Positions 30,822 to 40,681 are shown, counted from the stretch's first letter. The stretch is 64,000 bases of DNA from Photobacterium damselae (GCF_003026815.1 NZ_PYOG01000001.1:124001-188000); one strand, 5' to 3'. Numbers and translations: made by a program. The notes: generated by a model not told the origin, from the letters alone.

Positions 30822-32004
30822 ATTAGATCCCTACTTCGGAGAATTTGGTGGTCAATATGTGCCGCAGATCCTCGTTCCTGCTTTAGATCAACTTGAGCAA
30901 GCCTTTATTGATGCCCAACAAGATCCTGAGTTTTCACAACAATTTATTGAGTTACTAAAAGAATATGCTGGTCGTCCAACGGCACTGACTTTATGCCAAA
31001 ACCTCACTAAAGGGAGTAAAACAAAGCTCTATCTTAAGCGAGAAGATCTCCTTCATGGTGGAGCCCATAAAACCAATCAAGTATTAGGTCAGGCACTACT
31101 TGCAAAACGCATGGGTAAAGCTGAAATTATTGCAGAAACAGGGGCTGGACAACATGGGGTCGCAACCGCTCTTGCCTGTGCGCTGCTTGGGCTGAAATGC
31201 CGTATTTACATGGGGGCAAAAGATGTCGAGCGCCAAAGCCCAAACGTCTTTCGAATGAAGCTGATGGGCGCAACGGTAATTCCAGTTCATTCGGGATCTG
31301 CCACACTTAAAGATGCCTGTAATGAAGCGATGCGTGATTGGTCTGCTAGCTATGATAAAGCACACTACTTGCTTGGTACCGCTGCAGGTCCACATCCATT
31401 TCCAACCATAGTAAGAGAGTTTCAACGTGTTATTGGCGAAGAGACAAAAGCCCAAATATTAGCCAAAGAAGGTCGCCTACCCGATGCAGTAATCGCATGT
31501 GTTGGCGGCGGCTCTAATGCAATAGGTATGTTTGCTGATTTTATCGAAGAAACCAGTGTCGGACTCATTGGTGTTGAGCCTGCTGGTAAAGGTCTTGATA
31601 CCAATATGCACGGCGCACCACTTAAACATGGCAAACTCGGCATTTTCTTTGGTATGAAAGCCCCGCTAATGCAAGATCAATACGGTCAAGTCGAAGAATC
31701 TTATTCTGTTTCTGCTGGCCTAGATTTTCCATCCGTTGGTCCTCAACACGCTCATTTAAATGCAATTGGTCGTGCTGAATATGGCTCTGTTACCGATGAT
31801 GAAGCCCTTGAAGCGTTTCAATTACTGGCTCGAAATGAAGGTATTATTCCAGCTCTTGAATCGGCCCATGCCCTTGCCTATGCACTTAAACTGATTCAGG
31901 AAAATCCAGACAAAGAACAATTGTTGGTGGTGAACTTATCTGGCCGTGGTGATAAAGATATCTTCACCGTTCACGACATCTTAACAGCACAAGGAGCGCT
32001 ATAA
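30814..32004 (+). CDS. trpB: Tryptophan synthase beta subunit
   Basis: 396-aa PLP enzyme joining indole and serine. The PLP lysine lies in GGAHKTNQ and the phosphate-binding loop in [12 protein letters not shown]. Start ATG 30814 ([17 protein letters not shown]) overlaps the trpC/F stop by 8 bases and matches E. coli TrpB; an in-frame start at 30730 is inside trpC/F and rejected. Its stop overlaps the trpA start (TAATG). Confidence 0.97.
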   Translation: MSKLDPYFGEFGGQYVPQILVPALDQLEQAFIDAQQDPEFSQQFIELLKEYAGRPTALTLCQNLTKGSKTKLYLKREDLLHGGAHKTNQVLGQALLAKRMGKAEIIAETGAGQHGVATALACALLGLKCRIYMGAKDVERQSPNVFRMKLMGATVIPVHSGSATLKDACNEAMRDWSASYDKAHYLLGTAAGPHPFPTIVREFQRVIGEETKAQILAKEGRLPDAVIACVGGGSNAIGMFADFIEETSVGLIGVEPAGKGLDTNMHGAPLKHGKLGIFFGMKAPLMQDQYGQVEESYSVSAGLDFPSVGPQHAHLNAIGRAEYGSVTDDEALEAFQLLARNEGIIPALESAHALAYALKLIQENPDKEQLLVVNLSGRGDKDIFTVHDILTAQGAL

Positions 32005-32816
32005 TGGATCGTTATTCTCTTTTATTTGACCGATTAGGTGCTCGCAACGAAGGCGCTTTTGTTCCTTTTGTTACCATTGGCGATCCAAATCCAACTTTAT
32101 CTCTTCAGATTATCGATACTTTGGTTGAATCTGGTGCTGATGCTCTGGAGTTAGGCATTCCTTTTTCCGATCCACTTGCAGACGGTCCTACAATTCAAGG
32201 CGCTACAATTCGAGCACTTACTGCGGGTACAACACCACCTGTCTGTTTTGAATCGCTAAAACAAATTCGTCTTAAATATCCAGAACTGCCAATTGGTCTC
32301 TTAATGTATGCCAACTTAGTTTTTGCGGCAGGCCTAGATAATTTCTATCATCAGTGCGCAGAAGCTGGAATTGACTCCGTTTTAATTGCAGATGTACCGC
32401 TACACGCCTCAGCAGAATTTCGTCAGGCAGCAAAGAAACATGGCATCGATGCTATTTTCATTGCCCCACCCAATGCTGATGAAGAAACATTAAAAATGGT
32501 GGCAGAGTACGGTTCTGGTTATACCTATTTACTCTCACGGGCGGGGGTAACAGGAGCAGAAACCAAAGCCGGAATGCCCGTTGACCATCTACTAAAAAGC
32601 TTAAAAGATCACCATGCGCCACCGGCTTTACTTGGCTTTGGCATCTCCAGTCCAGAACAAGTTTCCGATGCAATAAAAGCAGGGTCTGCTGGTGCGATAT
32701 CTGGCTCTGCCGTTGTAAAAATTATTGAAACCCATTTAGAGCAACCAGAGGAATTACTCAAGGCAATGAGCCACTTTATTCAAACCATGAAAGCGGCGAC
32801 TAAAAACAGTCAATAG
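32004..32816 (+). CDS. trpA: Tryptophan synthase alpha subunit
   Basis: 270-aa TIM barrel cleaving indole glycerol phosphate and channelling indole to TrpB. Catalytic Glu lies in [16 protein letters not shown] (which also carries the second catalytic acid, Asp). [12 protein letters not shown] and GFGISSPEQ complete the signature. Last gene of the trp operon; a terminator follows 30 bp later. Confidence 0.97.
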   Translation: MDRYSLLFDRLGARNEGAFVPFVTIGDPNPTLSLQIIDTLVESGADALELGIPFSDPLADGPTIQGATIRALTAGTTPPVCFESLKQIRLKYPELPIGLLMYANLVFAAGLDNFYHQCAEAGIDSVLIADVPLHASAEFRQAAKKHGIDAIFIAPPNADEETLKMVAEYGSGYTYLLSRAGVTGAETKAGMPVDHLLKSLKDHHAPPALLGFGISSPEQVSDAIKAGSAGAISGSAVVKIIETHLEQPEELLKAMSHFIQTMKAATKNSQ

Positions 32817-32844
32817 CACAGACTCTGCTTGGGAATAACATCAA

Positions 32845-32870
32845 AAGTCCTCCGTCTCTGGAGGATTTTT
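32845..32870 (+). terminator. trp operon terminator
   Basis: TCCTCC / GGAGGA stem with a 6-base loop followed by TTTTT. Confidence 0.9.
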
Positions 32871-32930
32871 GGTTTCATCGGGCCAACAAGGTATACTAGC
32901 GCCAGTATCAGTATTGATTGAGCACATTCA

Positions 32931-33470
32931 ATGAAACAAATTCTTGATTTTATCCCACTTGTCGTCTTTTTCGTCTTATTCAAAATGTTTGACATCTTTG
33001 TGGCAACAGGCGCTTTAATCATCGCAACAACAATTCAACTTGCGGTGACTTGGTTTATGTATAAAAAGGTCGAAAAAATGCAGCTTGCGACCTTCTTTAT
33101 GGTATTAATTTTCGGCAGCTTAACCCTGTTTATGCACGATGAAAATTTCATAAAATGGAAAGTGACTATCATCTATGTGCTCTTTGCTGCTGGCCTTGCT
33201 ATCAGTCAAATGATGGGCAAGCCCCTAATTAAAAGTATGCTTGGTAAAGAATTAACCCTGCCAGAACCGGTCTGGAAAAGAATCAATTTGGCTTGGAGCC
33301 TGTTTTTTGTTGTCCTTGCCGTTTTAAACGTCTATATTGCTTTCACATTACCGCTGGAAGTATGGGTAGATTTCAAAGTCTTTGGTTTACTGATCTTAAC
33401 TTTGCTCTTTACCGCTCTCACTGGTGGTTATATCTACCGCCATATTCCTAAAACAACCGACTCAGAATAG
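32931..33470 (+). CDS. yciB: YciB/IspZ intracellular septation-type membrane protein
   Basis: 179-aa integral inner-membrane protein with about five hydrophobic helices, matching E. coli YciB (septation protein A, 179 aa): [18 protein letters not shown] and [15 protein letters not shown]. coli YciB interacts with envelope-synthesis and elongation proteins. It is immediately followed by yciA, with the stop directly abutting the next ATG, so they form an operon. Confidence 0.95.
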   Translation: MKQILDFIPLVVFFVLFKMFDIFVATGALIIATTIQLAVTWFMYKKVEKMQLATFFMVLIFGSLTLFMHDENFIKWKVTIIYVLFAAGLAISQMMGKPLIKSMLGKELTLPEPVWKRINLAWSLFFVVLAVLNVYIAFTLPLEVWVDFKVFGLLILTLLFTALTGGYIYRHIPKTTDSE

Positions 33471-33881
33471 ATGCAAAACTCGATGAACCCTGACAACAAT
33501 ATCCCTTGCGGACAGCTACTGCTTCGTACGCTTGCCATGCCTGCCGATACCAATGCCAATGGTGACATCTTTGGTGGATGGATCATGTCTCAACTTGATC
33601 TAGCTGGTGCCATTTTAGCCAAAGAAATCTCAGGAGGCCGTGTTGTTACTGTCTCTGTAGAAAGTATTGAATTTAAAGCACCGGTTGGTGTGGGTGACGT
33701 TGTGTGTTGTTACGGTGAATGCAAACGTATCGGTAACACATCGATGAGTGTTGCACTGGAAGTGTGGGTTAAGCCTGTTGCTCAAGAAGAAGTAGGCGAA
33801 CGCTACCGTGTGTGTCAAGCGACCTTTAACTATGTTGCGATCAACTCTGAAGGTCGCCCTCGTCCGATCAAAAAAGCATAA
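33471..33881 (+). CDS. yciA: Acyl-CoA thioester hydrolase YciA
   Basis: 136-aa hotdog-fold thioesterase. The family block ANGDIFGGWIMSQLDLAGA, with catalytic Asn/Asp, lies at about residues 25-43. YciA hydrolyses a wide range of acyl-CoAs in the cytosol. The start abuts the yciB stop; a second ATG four codons downstream is possible. A terminator follows. Confidence 0.94.
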   Translation: MQNSMNPDNNIPCGQLLLRTLAMPADTNANGDIFGGWIMSQLDLAGAILAKEISGGRVVTVSVESIEFKAPVGVGDVVCCYGECKRIGNTSMSVALEVWVKPVAQEEVGERYRVCQATFNYVAINSEGRPRPIKKA

Positions 33882-33908
33882 TACGTTAAAAATCGGTCAA
33901 AATTCGAA

Positions 33909-33943
33909 GAAAAAGCACTCTCCTCTGGTGGGTGCTTTTTTTA
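33909..33943 (+). terminator. Terminator of yciB-yciA
   Basis: AAAGCAC / GTGCTTT stem followed by seven T residues. Confidence 0.88.
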
Positions 33944-34014
33944 TTGGTTATGGTATCTCCCCCTGATATGATTTGGGGATAACATCATCATGATAACAAC
34001 AAGGGAGTCCTTAC

Positions 34015-34314
34015 ATGTGGTATGTGATTTTTTCTCAGGATGTTGAGAACAGCTTAGAGCGCCGTATGAGCGTTCGCGAAAAACACCTTGCGCGCCTTAA
34101 AGATCTACAAAACGAAGGTCGTTTACTTGTTGCCGGGCCAATGCCAGCGATCGATGATGAAAATCCAGGTGAAGCGGGCTTTACAGGATCAACTGTCATT
34201 GCAGATTTTGCCTCTCTGGAAGATGCTCAAGCGTGGGCTGATGCTGACCCATACATTGATGCAGGTGTTTACGAAAAAGTTATCGTAAAACCATTTAAGA
34301 AAGTTCTGCCATAA
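34015..34314 (+). CDS. yciI: YciI-family protein
   Basis: 99-aa dimeric alpha/beta-barrel (ferredoxin-like) protein matching E. coli YciI (98 aa): [18 protein letters not shown] and [12 protein letters not shown] are typical. A conserved His-Asp pair (H in EKHLARL, D in ADADPY) suggests an active site, but no reaction is established. Good site GGGAG before the ATG. The pilotin gene follows 17 bp later. Confidence 0.94.
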   Translation: MWYVIFSQDVENSLERRMSVREKHLARLKDLQNEGRLLVAGPMPAIDDENPGEAGFTGSTVIADFASLEDAQAWADADPYIDAGVYEKVIVKPFKKVLP

Positions 34315-34331
34315 CCAATAACGAGTCAGTC

Positions 34332-34718
34332 ATGTTAAAGAAAGTTATTGCTGTCGGTGCGTTATTGATTCTTGGGGGGTGTGCATCCTCTGATGCTGAT
34401 GTGGCTAATGCGATGGCAAAGAGTCGCGCTGCAAGCATCAATAGTAAAGCGCCTTACCCTAAAATAGATGCTTACCAAATCGTACGAGCACAAGCTAAAG
34501 GCCATACAGTTGAAATCACCATTCTGTATGGAGGCAACAGTACGATTAGCCCAACGCAGGCTGCAAAGAGTGCCGCAAGAAGTTATTGTAATAATGATGA
34601 GCTAACGCCATTTTTTGCCCAAGGCGTTAATTACAATATCGCGATCATGGACATGCAGGGCCGCAAACTTGTCCAGCAACCAATTTCAGAAGCTTATTGT
34701 AAGCAACAGACACTTTAA
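34332..34718 (+). CDS. aspS: Type II secretion pilotin lipoprotein, AspS/GspS-beta family
   Basis: 128-aa lipoprotein with lipobox LGGC (Cys17). The mature part resembles E. coli YghG (GspS-beta) and Vibrio AspS: ANAMAKSRAASINSK, then YQIVRAQAKGHTVEITILYG, and GVNYNIAIMD. Two cysteines (in RSYCNN and EAYCKQ) could form the expected disulfide. AspS pilotins carry the GspD secretin to the outer membrane. No other gsp genes are in the window, which is usual for this family. Assignment rests on remembered sequences. Confidence 0.78.
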   Translation: MLKKVIAVGALLILGGCASSDADVANAMAKSRAASINSKAPYPKIDAYQIVRAQAKGHTVEITILYGGNSTISPTQAAKSAARSYCNNDELTPFFAQGVNYNIAIMDMQGRKLVQQPISEAYCKQQTL

Positions 34719-34719
34719 T

Positions 34720-34770
34720 AAAAAACCCCAGCCGGCTTGATAGTTAATTCAAGATGCTGGGGTTTCTTTA
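34720..34770 (+). terminator. Terminator of yciI-aspS
   Basis: AAACCCCAGC / GCTGGGGTTT with a ~20-base loop and T-rich tail. Confidence 0.88.
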
Positions 34771-34794
34771 TGGTCGCTAACTTATATACTCATT

Positions 34795-34852
34795 TATATA
34801 CCCAAAAGGCTTCAAGATGTGAGATTACTTGGGGATAGTTACTTGGGTATAG
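34795..34852. repeat. Dispersed repeat copy (CAAGATG type)
   Basis: tatacccaaaaggcttcaag... with an inverted second half (ttacttgggtata). Related copies are at 12919, 35891 and 42575. Lies between convergent genes. Confidence 0.6.
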
Positions 34853-34879
34853 TTATTTGGCCATCAGAGTCATGTGCTA

Positions 34880-35830
34880 TTACGCTGATTTAAATACTAA
34901 CGCCTTCAGACCGCCTTCTGGATCAATATCCTTAAACTCAGGTGGATTATCAAGACGCTCAATAAACTGTAGGCTTGGGGCTTCTTGAGCCATGCCATCA
35001 ATTAAAAACTGAGATGAAATAGATGGGTCATTCACACACGCCAAAACAGTCCCCTTCTCAGTCAGCAATTCAGGCAAACGGCGGAGAATTTTTTGATAAT
35101 CTTTCGTAAGTGCAAAACTGCCCTTTTGGAATGATGGTGGATCGATAATGATCAAGTCATAAGGCCCCAATTTACGCACCTTACCCCAAGATTTAAACAA
35201 CTCATGACCTAAAAAAGAGACCTTCTTTAAGTCGTGTTGGTTTAAATGATGATTATCACGACCTCGACTTAATGCCGACTTTGCCATATCTAGATTCACC
35301 ACATGCTCGGCACCACCTGCAATCGCAGCAACCGAAAAGCCACAAGTATAGGCAAACAAATTGAGTACACGTTTACCATTGGCTTGTTCACGAACCCAAT
35401 CACGACCATAACGCATATCCAAAAACAGGCCGTTATTCTGATTACGTCCTAGATCGAGTTTATAGGTTAAACCACTTTCGATTACATCTTGATATTCACG
35501 CAGATCACCCCAGATCACTTCTAGCGGTGAACCTTGACGGTCTCGATGTTGCAGTAGTAAAGAGGTTGCGCCACTTTGCTGCCATTGTGGTTGTGATACT
35601 AGATTTTCAAGCATCGCATAAAGGCCTTGCAGAAACTCAGGTTCAGGCTCTTTAAATAATGACACCAAAACTTGACCTTGTAGGTAGTCAACGGTGATTT
35701 GCTCTAACCCCTGCCAACAACGACCACGGCCATGAAAGAGACGACGAACCTCTGATGGTGGTGTTGCTAAGGATGATAATAAATGAGCTTCTAAGCTAGG
35801 TAGAGCACTGGTTTCCATATTTTTATTCAA
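34880..35830 (-). CDS. Class I SAM-dependent methyltransferase (RlmI/RlmK-like catalytic domain)
   Basis: 316-aa protein of the PF10672-like group. Motif I is VLNLFAYTCGFSVAA, followed by VNLDMAKSALSRGRDNH and the catalytic-loop motif IIIDPPSFQKGSF. These match the catalytic domain of 23S rRNA m5C methyltransferases such as RlmI and RlmK, but the PUA and THUMP domains are missing. Substrate RNA is likely but not identified. Single gene on the minus strand. Confidence 0.82.
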   Translation of the reverse strand: MNKNMETSALPSLEAHLLSSLATPPSEVRRLFHGRGRCWQGLEQITVDYLQGQVLVSLFKEPEPEFLQGLYAMLENLVSQPQWQQSGATSLLLQHRDRQGSPLEVIWGDLREYQDVIESGLTYKLDLGRNQNNGLFLDMRYGRDWVREQANGKRVLNLFAYTCGFSVAAIAGGAEHVVNLDMAKSALSRGRDNHHLNQHDLKKVSFLGHELFKSWGKVRKLGPYDLIIIDPPSFQKGSFALTKDYQKILRRLPELLTEKGTVLACVNDPSISSQFLIDGMAQEAPSLQFIERLDNPPEFKDIDPEGGLKALVFKSA

Positions 35831-35890
35831 CTTTTACTAAACTGGATAGAAATTTTAACCTAAATCGCGACTGACAGAAAATAGGCAATA

Positions 35891-35936
35891 TTGATATACC
35901 TAAGTAACCTTAAGAGACTTTAGATAGCAAGATGCT
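35891..35936. repeat. Dispersed repeat copy
   Basis: tgatatacctaagtaacctt... ending in gcaagatgc, related to the copies at 12919, 34795 and 42575. Lies between two minus-strand genes. Confidence 0.5.
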
Positions 35937-35943
35937 TTAACTA

Positions 35944-36150
35944 TTAAGCGACAAGTTTTAATTCGGGTTCATTTTTGCGGGAATCAGCAAGGAGGACGTA
36001 TTCAGCAGTAATACGGATTTGGCGGCGGCGTTTAAGATGAGATTTTATTTTCAGTCGATTACGTCGATGTGATGCCAGTCCCCAAAATCGAGTTACACTC
36101 TTTTTCTTCTTTAATCGCATACGAAATGCAGCACTACGGGTATGGCGCAT
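35944..36150 (-). CDS. Small very basic protein of unknown function
   Basis: 68-aa protein, about a third Arg/Lys/His (RMRLKKKKSVTRFW, RRNRLKIKSHLKRRRQIR). Not recognised; it is not ribosome modulation factor. It probably binds nucleic acid, inferred from charge only. The start ATG at 36150 has GAGG six bases upstream; an in-frame ATG four codons earlier is less well placed. A small hairpin (CTAGG / CCTAG) sits just before the ribosome site, and a -10-like TATACT lies about 40 bp upstream, both suggesting a real, regulated gene. Confidence 0.5.
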   Translation of the reverse strand: MRHTRSAAFRMRLKKKKSVTRFWGLASHRRNRLKIKSHLKRRRQIRITAEYVLLADSRKNEPELKLVA

Positions 36151-36347
36151 GGTAATCCTCATCTAGGGTGAAATCCTAGGCGGCTAGTATACGCAACTCT
36201 TGATTTAGATGCGAATTGATCCGCAAACAATCGATTTTTTTGCCCGAATTATCAGCAATTCAGGCAAGTTTATGCATATCTATCCCAATAATCACAAAAG
36301 GAAGAAGGTAGATTGCAATCACAGATTCAATTCAAATAGGAACAAAT

Positions 36348-37031
36348 CTATTTAGAACCTATTTTAGGCCAATCTAATAGCCAAGGTTGTTGCCATTGTT
36401 CTAGACCTGCCACCGTATCAGCCTCTTGCCATAATTGACCAAAAGTTGGCACACAAAGGAAACGATACTGCTCACCTTGATAAGGAAAACTCAACGCATA
36501 CGCATGAAGATAGCCACGATCTGCAGCCTCATTACCGTAAATATCATCGCCAGTAATGCCAGACCCTACACTTTTAAGCGCAACACGGATCTGATGCGTT
36601 TTTCCTGTATGCGGTTTACAAAGAAACAGTCGACGTCCATTACCTGCTGCGGTAGAAAAAAATTGTGTAATCGCTGGATTGTGTTTACTGCTTTCTAATT
36701 TCCAGCTACTGCGGCGAGAACGAGTCATATCACCAATAACAATACCTTGTTTTTTCTTAGGCTTTTTAGAACCGATCGCCACATAGAATTTTTCAACCAC
36801 TCGATTAGCAAAATTGCCTGAAAGTTCAGCCGCCGCCTCTTTATTTCGTCCAAGTAACAATAGTCCTGATGTCATTTTATCCAAACGATGGATCAAATAG
36901 AGTTTCTCATCACCAGTTTGTGCCGCAACCGCCGCCAACAGTGGTTGGTCATTATCATCTTTATGAACACTCACTCCTGGATGTTTATGAATAAGAATAA
37001 AGTCAGGATGTTCATGGACTAAAGTAAACAT
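36348..37031 (-). CDS. RluA-family pseudouridine synthase (TIGR01621-like)
   Basis: About 227-aa pseudouridine synthase. The catalytic Asp lies in YLIHRLDKMTSGLLLLGR. Other family blocks are KPHTGKTHQIRVALKS and GDDIYGN. It has no S4 domain. This small group occurs in Vibrionaceae and relatives; the modified base is unknown. I chose ATG 37031 (MFTLVHEHPDFILIHK) because the protein begins at the family start; an upstream start at 37076 adds 15 unconserved residues. Confidence 0.85.
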   Translation of the reverse strand: MFTLVHEHPDFILIHKHPGVSVHKDDNDQPLLAAVAAQTGDEKLYLIHRLDKMTSGLLLLGRNKEAAAELSGNFANRVVEKFYVAIGSKKPKKKQGIVIGDMTRSRRSSWKLESSKHNPAITQFFSTAAGNGRRLFLCKPHTGKTHQIRVALKSVGSGITGDDIYGNEAADRGYLHAYALSFPYQGEQYRFLCVPTFGQLWQEADTVAGLEQWQQPWLLDWPKIGSK

Positions 37032-37181
37032 GGGCTTTCTCAATGTGATAAAACTAACTCGCACCAACAAACTCAACCTATCAACAGCGCAAGTTAGTAT
37101 AAAAATACAGGAGGCGGAGTATATACTCCCTTAAGCGGAAAATAAAAAATAAGGTCACCAGATAATGACCTTATTATTTAA

Positions 37182-38516
37182 TTAGGCAAAAAAGACCCAC
37201 AACATCAATAATGGGCAGACAACCCGAACATACCATGGCCAGATTTTCCAAAATAGGCTGTGTTCTAGGTCTGGGTAACCGGATTTAATCTCTTGCAAAA
37301 CTTGGTCGCGTTTCCAGACCCATCCTACAAGCAGAGCAAATAGCATCCCTAGAATCGGTTGTGCGTATTCTGTGGTCAGCGAAATAACTAAACCAAACAA
37401 GTCACCAAAATTAAACACAATAATCGCGGAGAATAAGGTAATTAAACCGCCTATCCACCATACTGCAATATGACGGTCTTGTTTAAGCTCCTCTGTGGCA
37501 CAGGAAACAGGAACTTCAAGCATAGAAATAGATGATGTTAGTGCCGCAATAACCATTAAGACAAAAAATAAAATACCAACAATAAAACCGACCGTCCCCA
37601 TGGTATCGAACATTGCCGGCAGCACGCTAAAAACCAACGTATCAGAACTTAATAATTCACCGGCATCATTATAAATTTCTACACCATTATTTGATGCCAC
37701 AAACATCGCGGGCAGAATAAGAAGTCCAGCCACAAAAGCAACCGATGTATCTAACAAAGCAACTTGGGCGGCAGTTTTTGGCAGATTCACCTCTTTTTTC
37801 AGATAAGAGCCATACACCATCATAGAACAAACACCTAATGACAATGAGAAAAATGCCTGTCCCATCGCACTCACTACCAGATCGGAACTAAAGTGAGACA
37901 TATCGGGAACCAGATACATCTTAAGCCCTTCCATTGCGCCATGTTGAGTAAATATATACCCAACCAACAGCAAAAATAAGACAAACAGCACAGGCATTAA
38001 ACGAGTCGACCAACGTTCAATGCCATCAGCAACACCATTTCGTACAACCAAAATAGTCAGCAGCATAAAGAGTATCATCAACACTAAATTACGAGATGTG
38101 CTGAAGTTCTCTAACCAATCACCGACACTGGTGAGCCCGACATAATTGGCTATTGGCCCAACAAGATACCCAAATAACCATCCAGCAACGATGGCGTAGA
38201 AACTGAGAATCATGGATACCGCAACCATCCCAGCAATACCGAGAACAGCGGCAATCACAGGTTGTTTAGGCCAGATAGCTCGAATGGACTTAATCGGATT
38301 TGCGTGACCATAACGGCCAATAGTGAGCTCTGCGACTAATAAAGGGTAAGCCAGAGCAAAAACCATCACTAAATAAACTAAGAGAAATACAGCTCCACCA
38401 TTACTGGCTGCTTGAGTTGGAAACCCCCAAATATTACCTAACCCAACTGCGGAACCTGCAGCGGCTAAGATAAATCCAAGACGGGAGCTAAATTGAGCAC
38501 GAGATTGTCCTGCCAT
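37182..38516 (-). CDS. Sodium-dependent transporter, NSS/SNF family
   Basis: 444-aa LeuT-fold symporter with 11-12 transmembrane helices. The start SRLGFILAAAGSAVGLGNIWGFPTQAA is the canonical NSS helix 1 with the unwound substrate/sodium site, and AFFSLSLGVCSMMVYGSY matches helix 6. Substrate is usually an amino acid. A TyrR-like box 35 bp upstream hints at an aromatic amino acid. Single gene, divergent from clsA. Confidence 0.9.
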   Translation of the reverse strand: MAGQSRAQFSSRLGFILAAAGSAVGLGNIWGFPTQAASNGGAVFLLVYLVMVFALAYPLLVAELTIGRYGHANPIKSIRAIWPKQPVIAAVLGIAGMVAVSMILSFYAIVAGWLFGYLVGPIANYVGLTSVGDWLENFSTSRNLVLMILFMLLTILVVRNGVADGIERWSTRLMPVLFVLFLLLVGYIFTQHGAMEGLKMYLVPDMSHFSSDLVVSAMGQAFFSLSLGVCSMMVYGSYLKKEVNLPKTAAQVALLDTSVAFVAGLLILPAMFVASNNGVEIYNDAGELLSSDTLVFSVLPAMFDTMGTVGFIVGILFFVLMVIAALTSSISMLEVPVSCATEELKQDRHIAVWWIGGLITLFSAIIVFNFGDLFGLVISLTTEYAQPILGMLFALLVGWVWKRDQVLQEIKSGYPDLEHSLFWKIWPWYVRVVCPLLMLWVFFA

Positions 38517-39029
38517 AACGTTACGCTTCCTTGTCGTTCGTTATTGTTAATGTAAAGATTTAATTACAATTGTGACAGAAAGTATTCAACATGATGTGAT
38601 AGCCAAAGGTTGCAATAAAGAATAAACTTTGCTGTTACATTGTAAAACATTACAATAACAACCATTTTTTAACCTTTTGTCAACAAAAACCATTACTAGC
38701 TAGGCTCTACGTTTAAACCATAAGTGATAGCCATAATCAAAGCGGCTTAATTTTCATAAACTATCAATTAATACTGACTGAGGTCGTGATTTCTTATCCT
38801 AAAAAGCAATATTTAGATTCCTTTTTAGAAAAAAAACACTATAGTAAAACCGTGAATAACAAGCTGAATATTAGAGAAAAGTAGATAAACCTTTGGCTTG
38901 TTCACAATTTTACATACTCATGTAAACAAAAGAGAACGACCGCCCCATCTCACTCACTAAATACGTTATGATTCTTTTTTGTTAACGTTTTTTATATATT
39001 TTTAAACTCTATTTAGTTAAGTCAAATAC
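38517..39029. other. Non-coding region between NSS transporter and clsA
   Basis: About 510 AT-rich bases between divergent genes. Besides the TyrR-like box it has an imperfect inverted repeat around 38632-38660 (TGTTACATTGTAA / TTACAATAACA). No gene is visible. Confidence 0.45.
38551..38568. promoter_or_regulatory. TyrR-like box upstream of the NSS transporter
   Basis: TGTAAAGATTTAATTACA matches the TyrR consensus TGTAAA-N6-TTTACA at 11 of 12 defined positions, including the invariant G and C. It sits 35 bp upstream of the transporter ATG on the minus strand. Confidence 0.5.
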
Positions 39030-40493
39030 ATGGAACAATTTTATCAAATACTCGCTTGGCTTGGCGTTTTCCTCTATTGGCTCATCATTGCTGGTGTAAC
39101 TGTACGTGTAATTTTTAAACGTCGTGCAGTTGGTGTCGCTCTAGCATGGCTAATGATCATTTACATCATCCCAATTGGTGGTGTCTTCGCTTACATTTTA
39201 TTTGGTGAGCTCAACCTTGGCAGTAAGCGAGCAGAGCGCGCCAAAGAAATGCTCGACCCTTTTGCCGAATGGTTCCAGCGTCTCAATGATTGTCCAGGCC
39301 ACCAGCCTCAGAATATGAGTAGTAACGCACGCCCCATTTCTGATCTGTGTGAAAACCGTTTGGGTATTCCAGGCTTAACGGAAAACTCTCTATCATTGCA
39401 AAACTCACCGCAGACCATATTGCGCTCTATTATTGATGATATTAATCATGCTGAGCATGCAATTCACATGGAGTTTTACATCTGGAATCCAGGAGGCATG
39501 GCAGATGAAGTTGCTGTTGCTATGGTTCAGGCTGCCAAACGTGGCGTCAAAGTAAAATTGCTACTTGATTCTGCCGGTAGTATGCGATTTTTCCGTTCTC
39601 ACTGGCCAAAGCTGATGCGTAATTCAGGAATCGATGTGGTCGAAGCCTTAGCTGTTTCGCCATTTCGAATGTTCTTCCGACGCTTAGATTTGCGTTTGCA
39701 TCGTAAAATTGTGGTTATCGATAATCTCGTTGCTTATACCGGTTCAATGAACTTGGTTGATCCTGCCTTTTTCAAACAAGATGCCGGGGTCGGTCAATGG
39801 GTCGATGTTATGGTTCGAATTACCGGACCGACAGTTCCTTTACTTAACTGTATTCAGTCGTGGGATTGGGAAGTAGAAACAGGGGAACGTCACCTCCCTC
39901 CTTTACCGGTTTGTGCAATACCACCTCAGATACCAAACCATGAAGTAGATACCGTTCAGGTTATTCCATCAGGTCCTGGTATGCCCGATGATATTATCCA
40001 TCAAGTGCTACTACTGAGTATCTATCAAGCCAAAGAGAGTGTGGTTATTACCACGCCTTATTTTGTACCAAGTGAACATCTGCTCCATGCATTAAAAGGT
40101 GCAGCGGAACGAGGAATTGCCGTTCATATCGTAATTCCTAATAAAAATGACTCCACTATGGTTGAATGGGCAAGTCGCTCTTTCTTTAATGAATTGCTTG
40201 ACTCTGGGGTAAGAATCCACCGTTTCCATGGTGGTTTACTCCATACTAAATCTGTAGTAATTGATGATACGCACTGTCTGATCGGCACAGTAAACCTTGA
40301 TATGCGCAGTCTATGGCTTAATTTTGAAGTCACTATGGCGGTCGATAATTTAGAGTTCACCAAACAGTTGAGTTGGCTACAGCAACAATATATTGCTGAC
40401 TCAGAACAAATTGATCGTAGAGAATGGGAACGGCGTCCAATGACCCATAAACTTATCGAACAGTTTTTCTATATGTTCAGCCCTTTACTTTAA
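39030..40493 (+). CDS. clsA: Cardiolipin synthase A
   Basis: 487-aa phospholipase-D-superfamily enzyme condensing two phosphatidylglycerols into cardiolipin. Two N-terminal transmembrane helices (about 7-28 and 38-58), then two HKD motifs: H224-R-K-...-D in LHRKIVVID and H405-T-K-...-D in LHTKSVVIDD. The C-terminus FFYMFSPLL matches E. coli ClsA (486 aa). A strong terminator follows. Confidence 0.96.
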   Translation: MEQFYQILAWLGVFLYWLIIAGVTVRVIFKRRAVGVALAWLMIIYIIPIGGVFAYILFGELNLGSKRAERAKEMLDPFAEWFQRLNDCPGHQPQNMSSNARPISDLCENRLGIPGLTENSLSLQNSPQTILRSIIDDINHAEHAIHMEFYIWNPGGMADEVAVAMVQAAKRGVKVKLLLDSAGSMRFFRSHWPKLMRNSGIDVVEALAVSPFRMFFRRLDLRLHRKIVVIDNLVAYTGSMNLVDPAFFKQDAGVGQWVDVMVRITGPTVPLLNCIQSWDWEVETGERHLPPLPVCAIPPQIPNHEVDTVQVIPSGPGMPDDIIHQVLLLSIYQAKESVVITTPYFVPSEHLLHALKGAAERGIAVHIVIPNKNDSTMVEWASRSFFNELLDSGVRIHRFHGGLLHTKSVVIDDTHCLIGTVNLDMRSLWLNFEVTMAVDNLEFTKQLSWLQQQYIADSEQIDRREWERRPMTHKLIEQFFYMFSPLL

Positions 40494-40515
40494 ATAATCC
40501 AACCAAGACCATTCA

Positions 40516-40549
40516 CCCTAAGCTATGCACAAAGTAGCTTAGGGTTTTT
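40516..40549 (+). terminator. clsA terminator
   Basis: Ten-base stem CCCTAAGCTA / TAGCTTAGGG with TTTTT after it. Confidence 0.93.
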
Positions 40550-40681
40550 CTATTCTTTTTTATTATATTCAGCACATTATCATAATTCGTCTATCATTCT
40601 GTACAAATCCGACATTTATTTGACATGTCAATTATTTGAGCTAATTGTATATAAATAAGAAATAGCAAAGGATTTGCATAA

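Noticed and set aside
35944-36150. Small basic ORF as ribosome modulation factor (RMF)
   Set aside because: Sequence does not match RMF signature residues; left unnamed.
38632-38660. Second TyrR box near the NSS transporter
   Set aside because: The arms TGTAA / TTACA are present but the spacing does not fit TGTAAA-N6-TTTACA.
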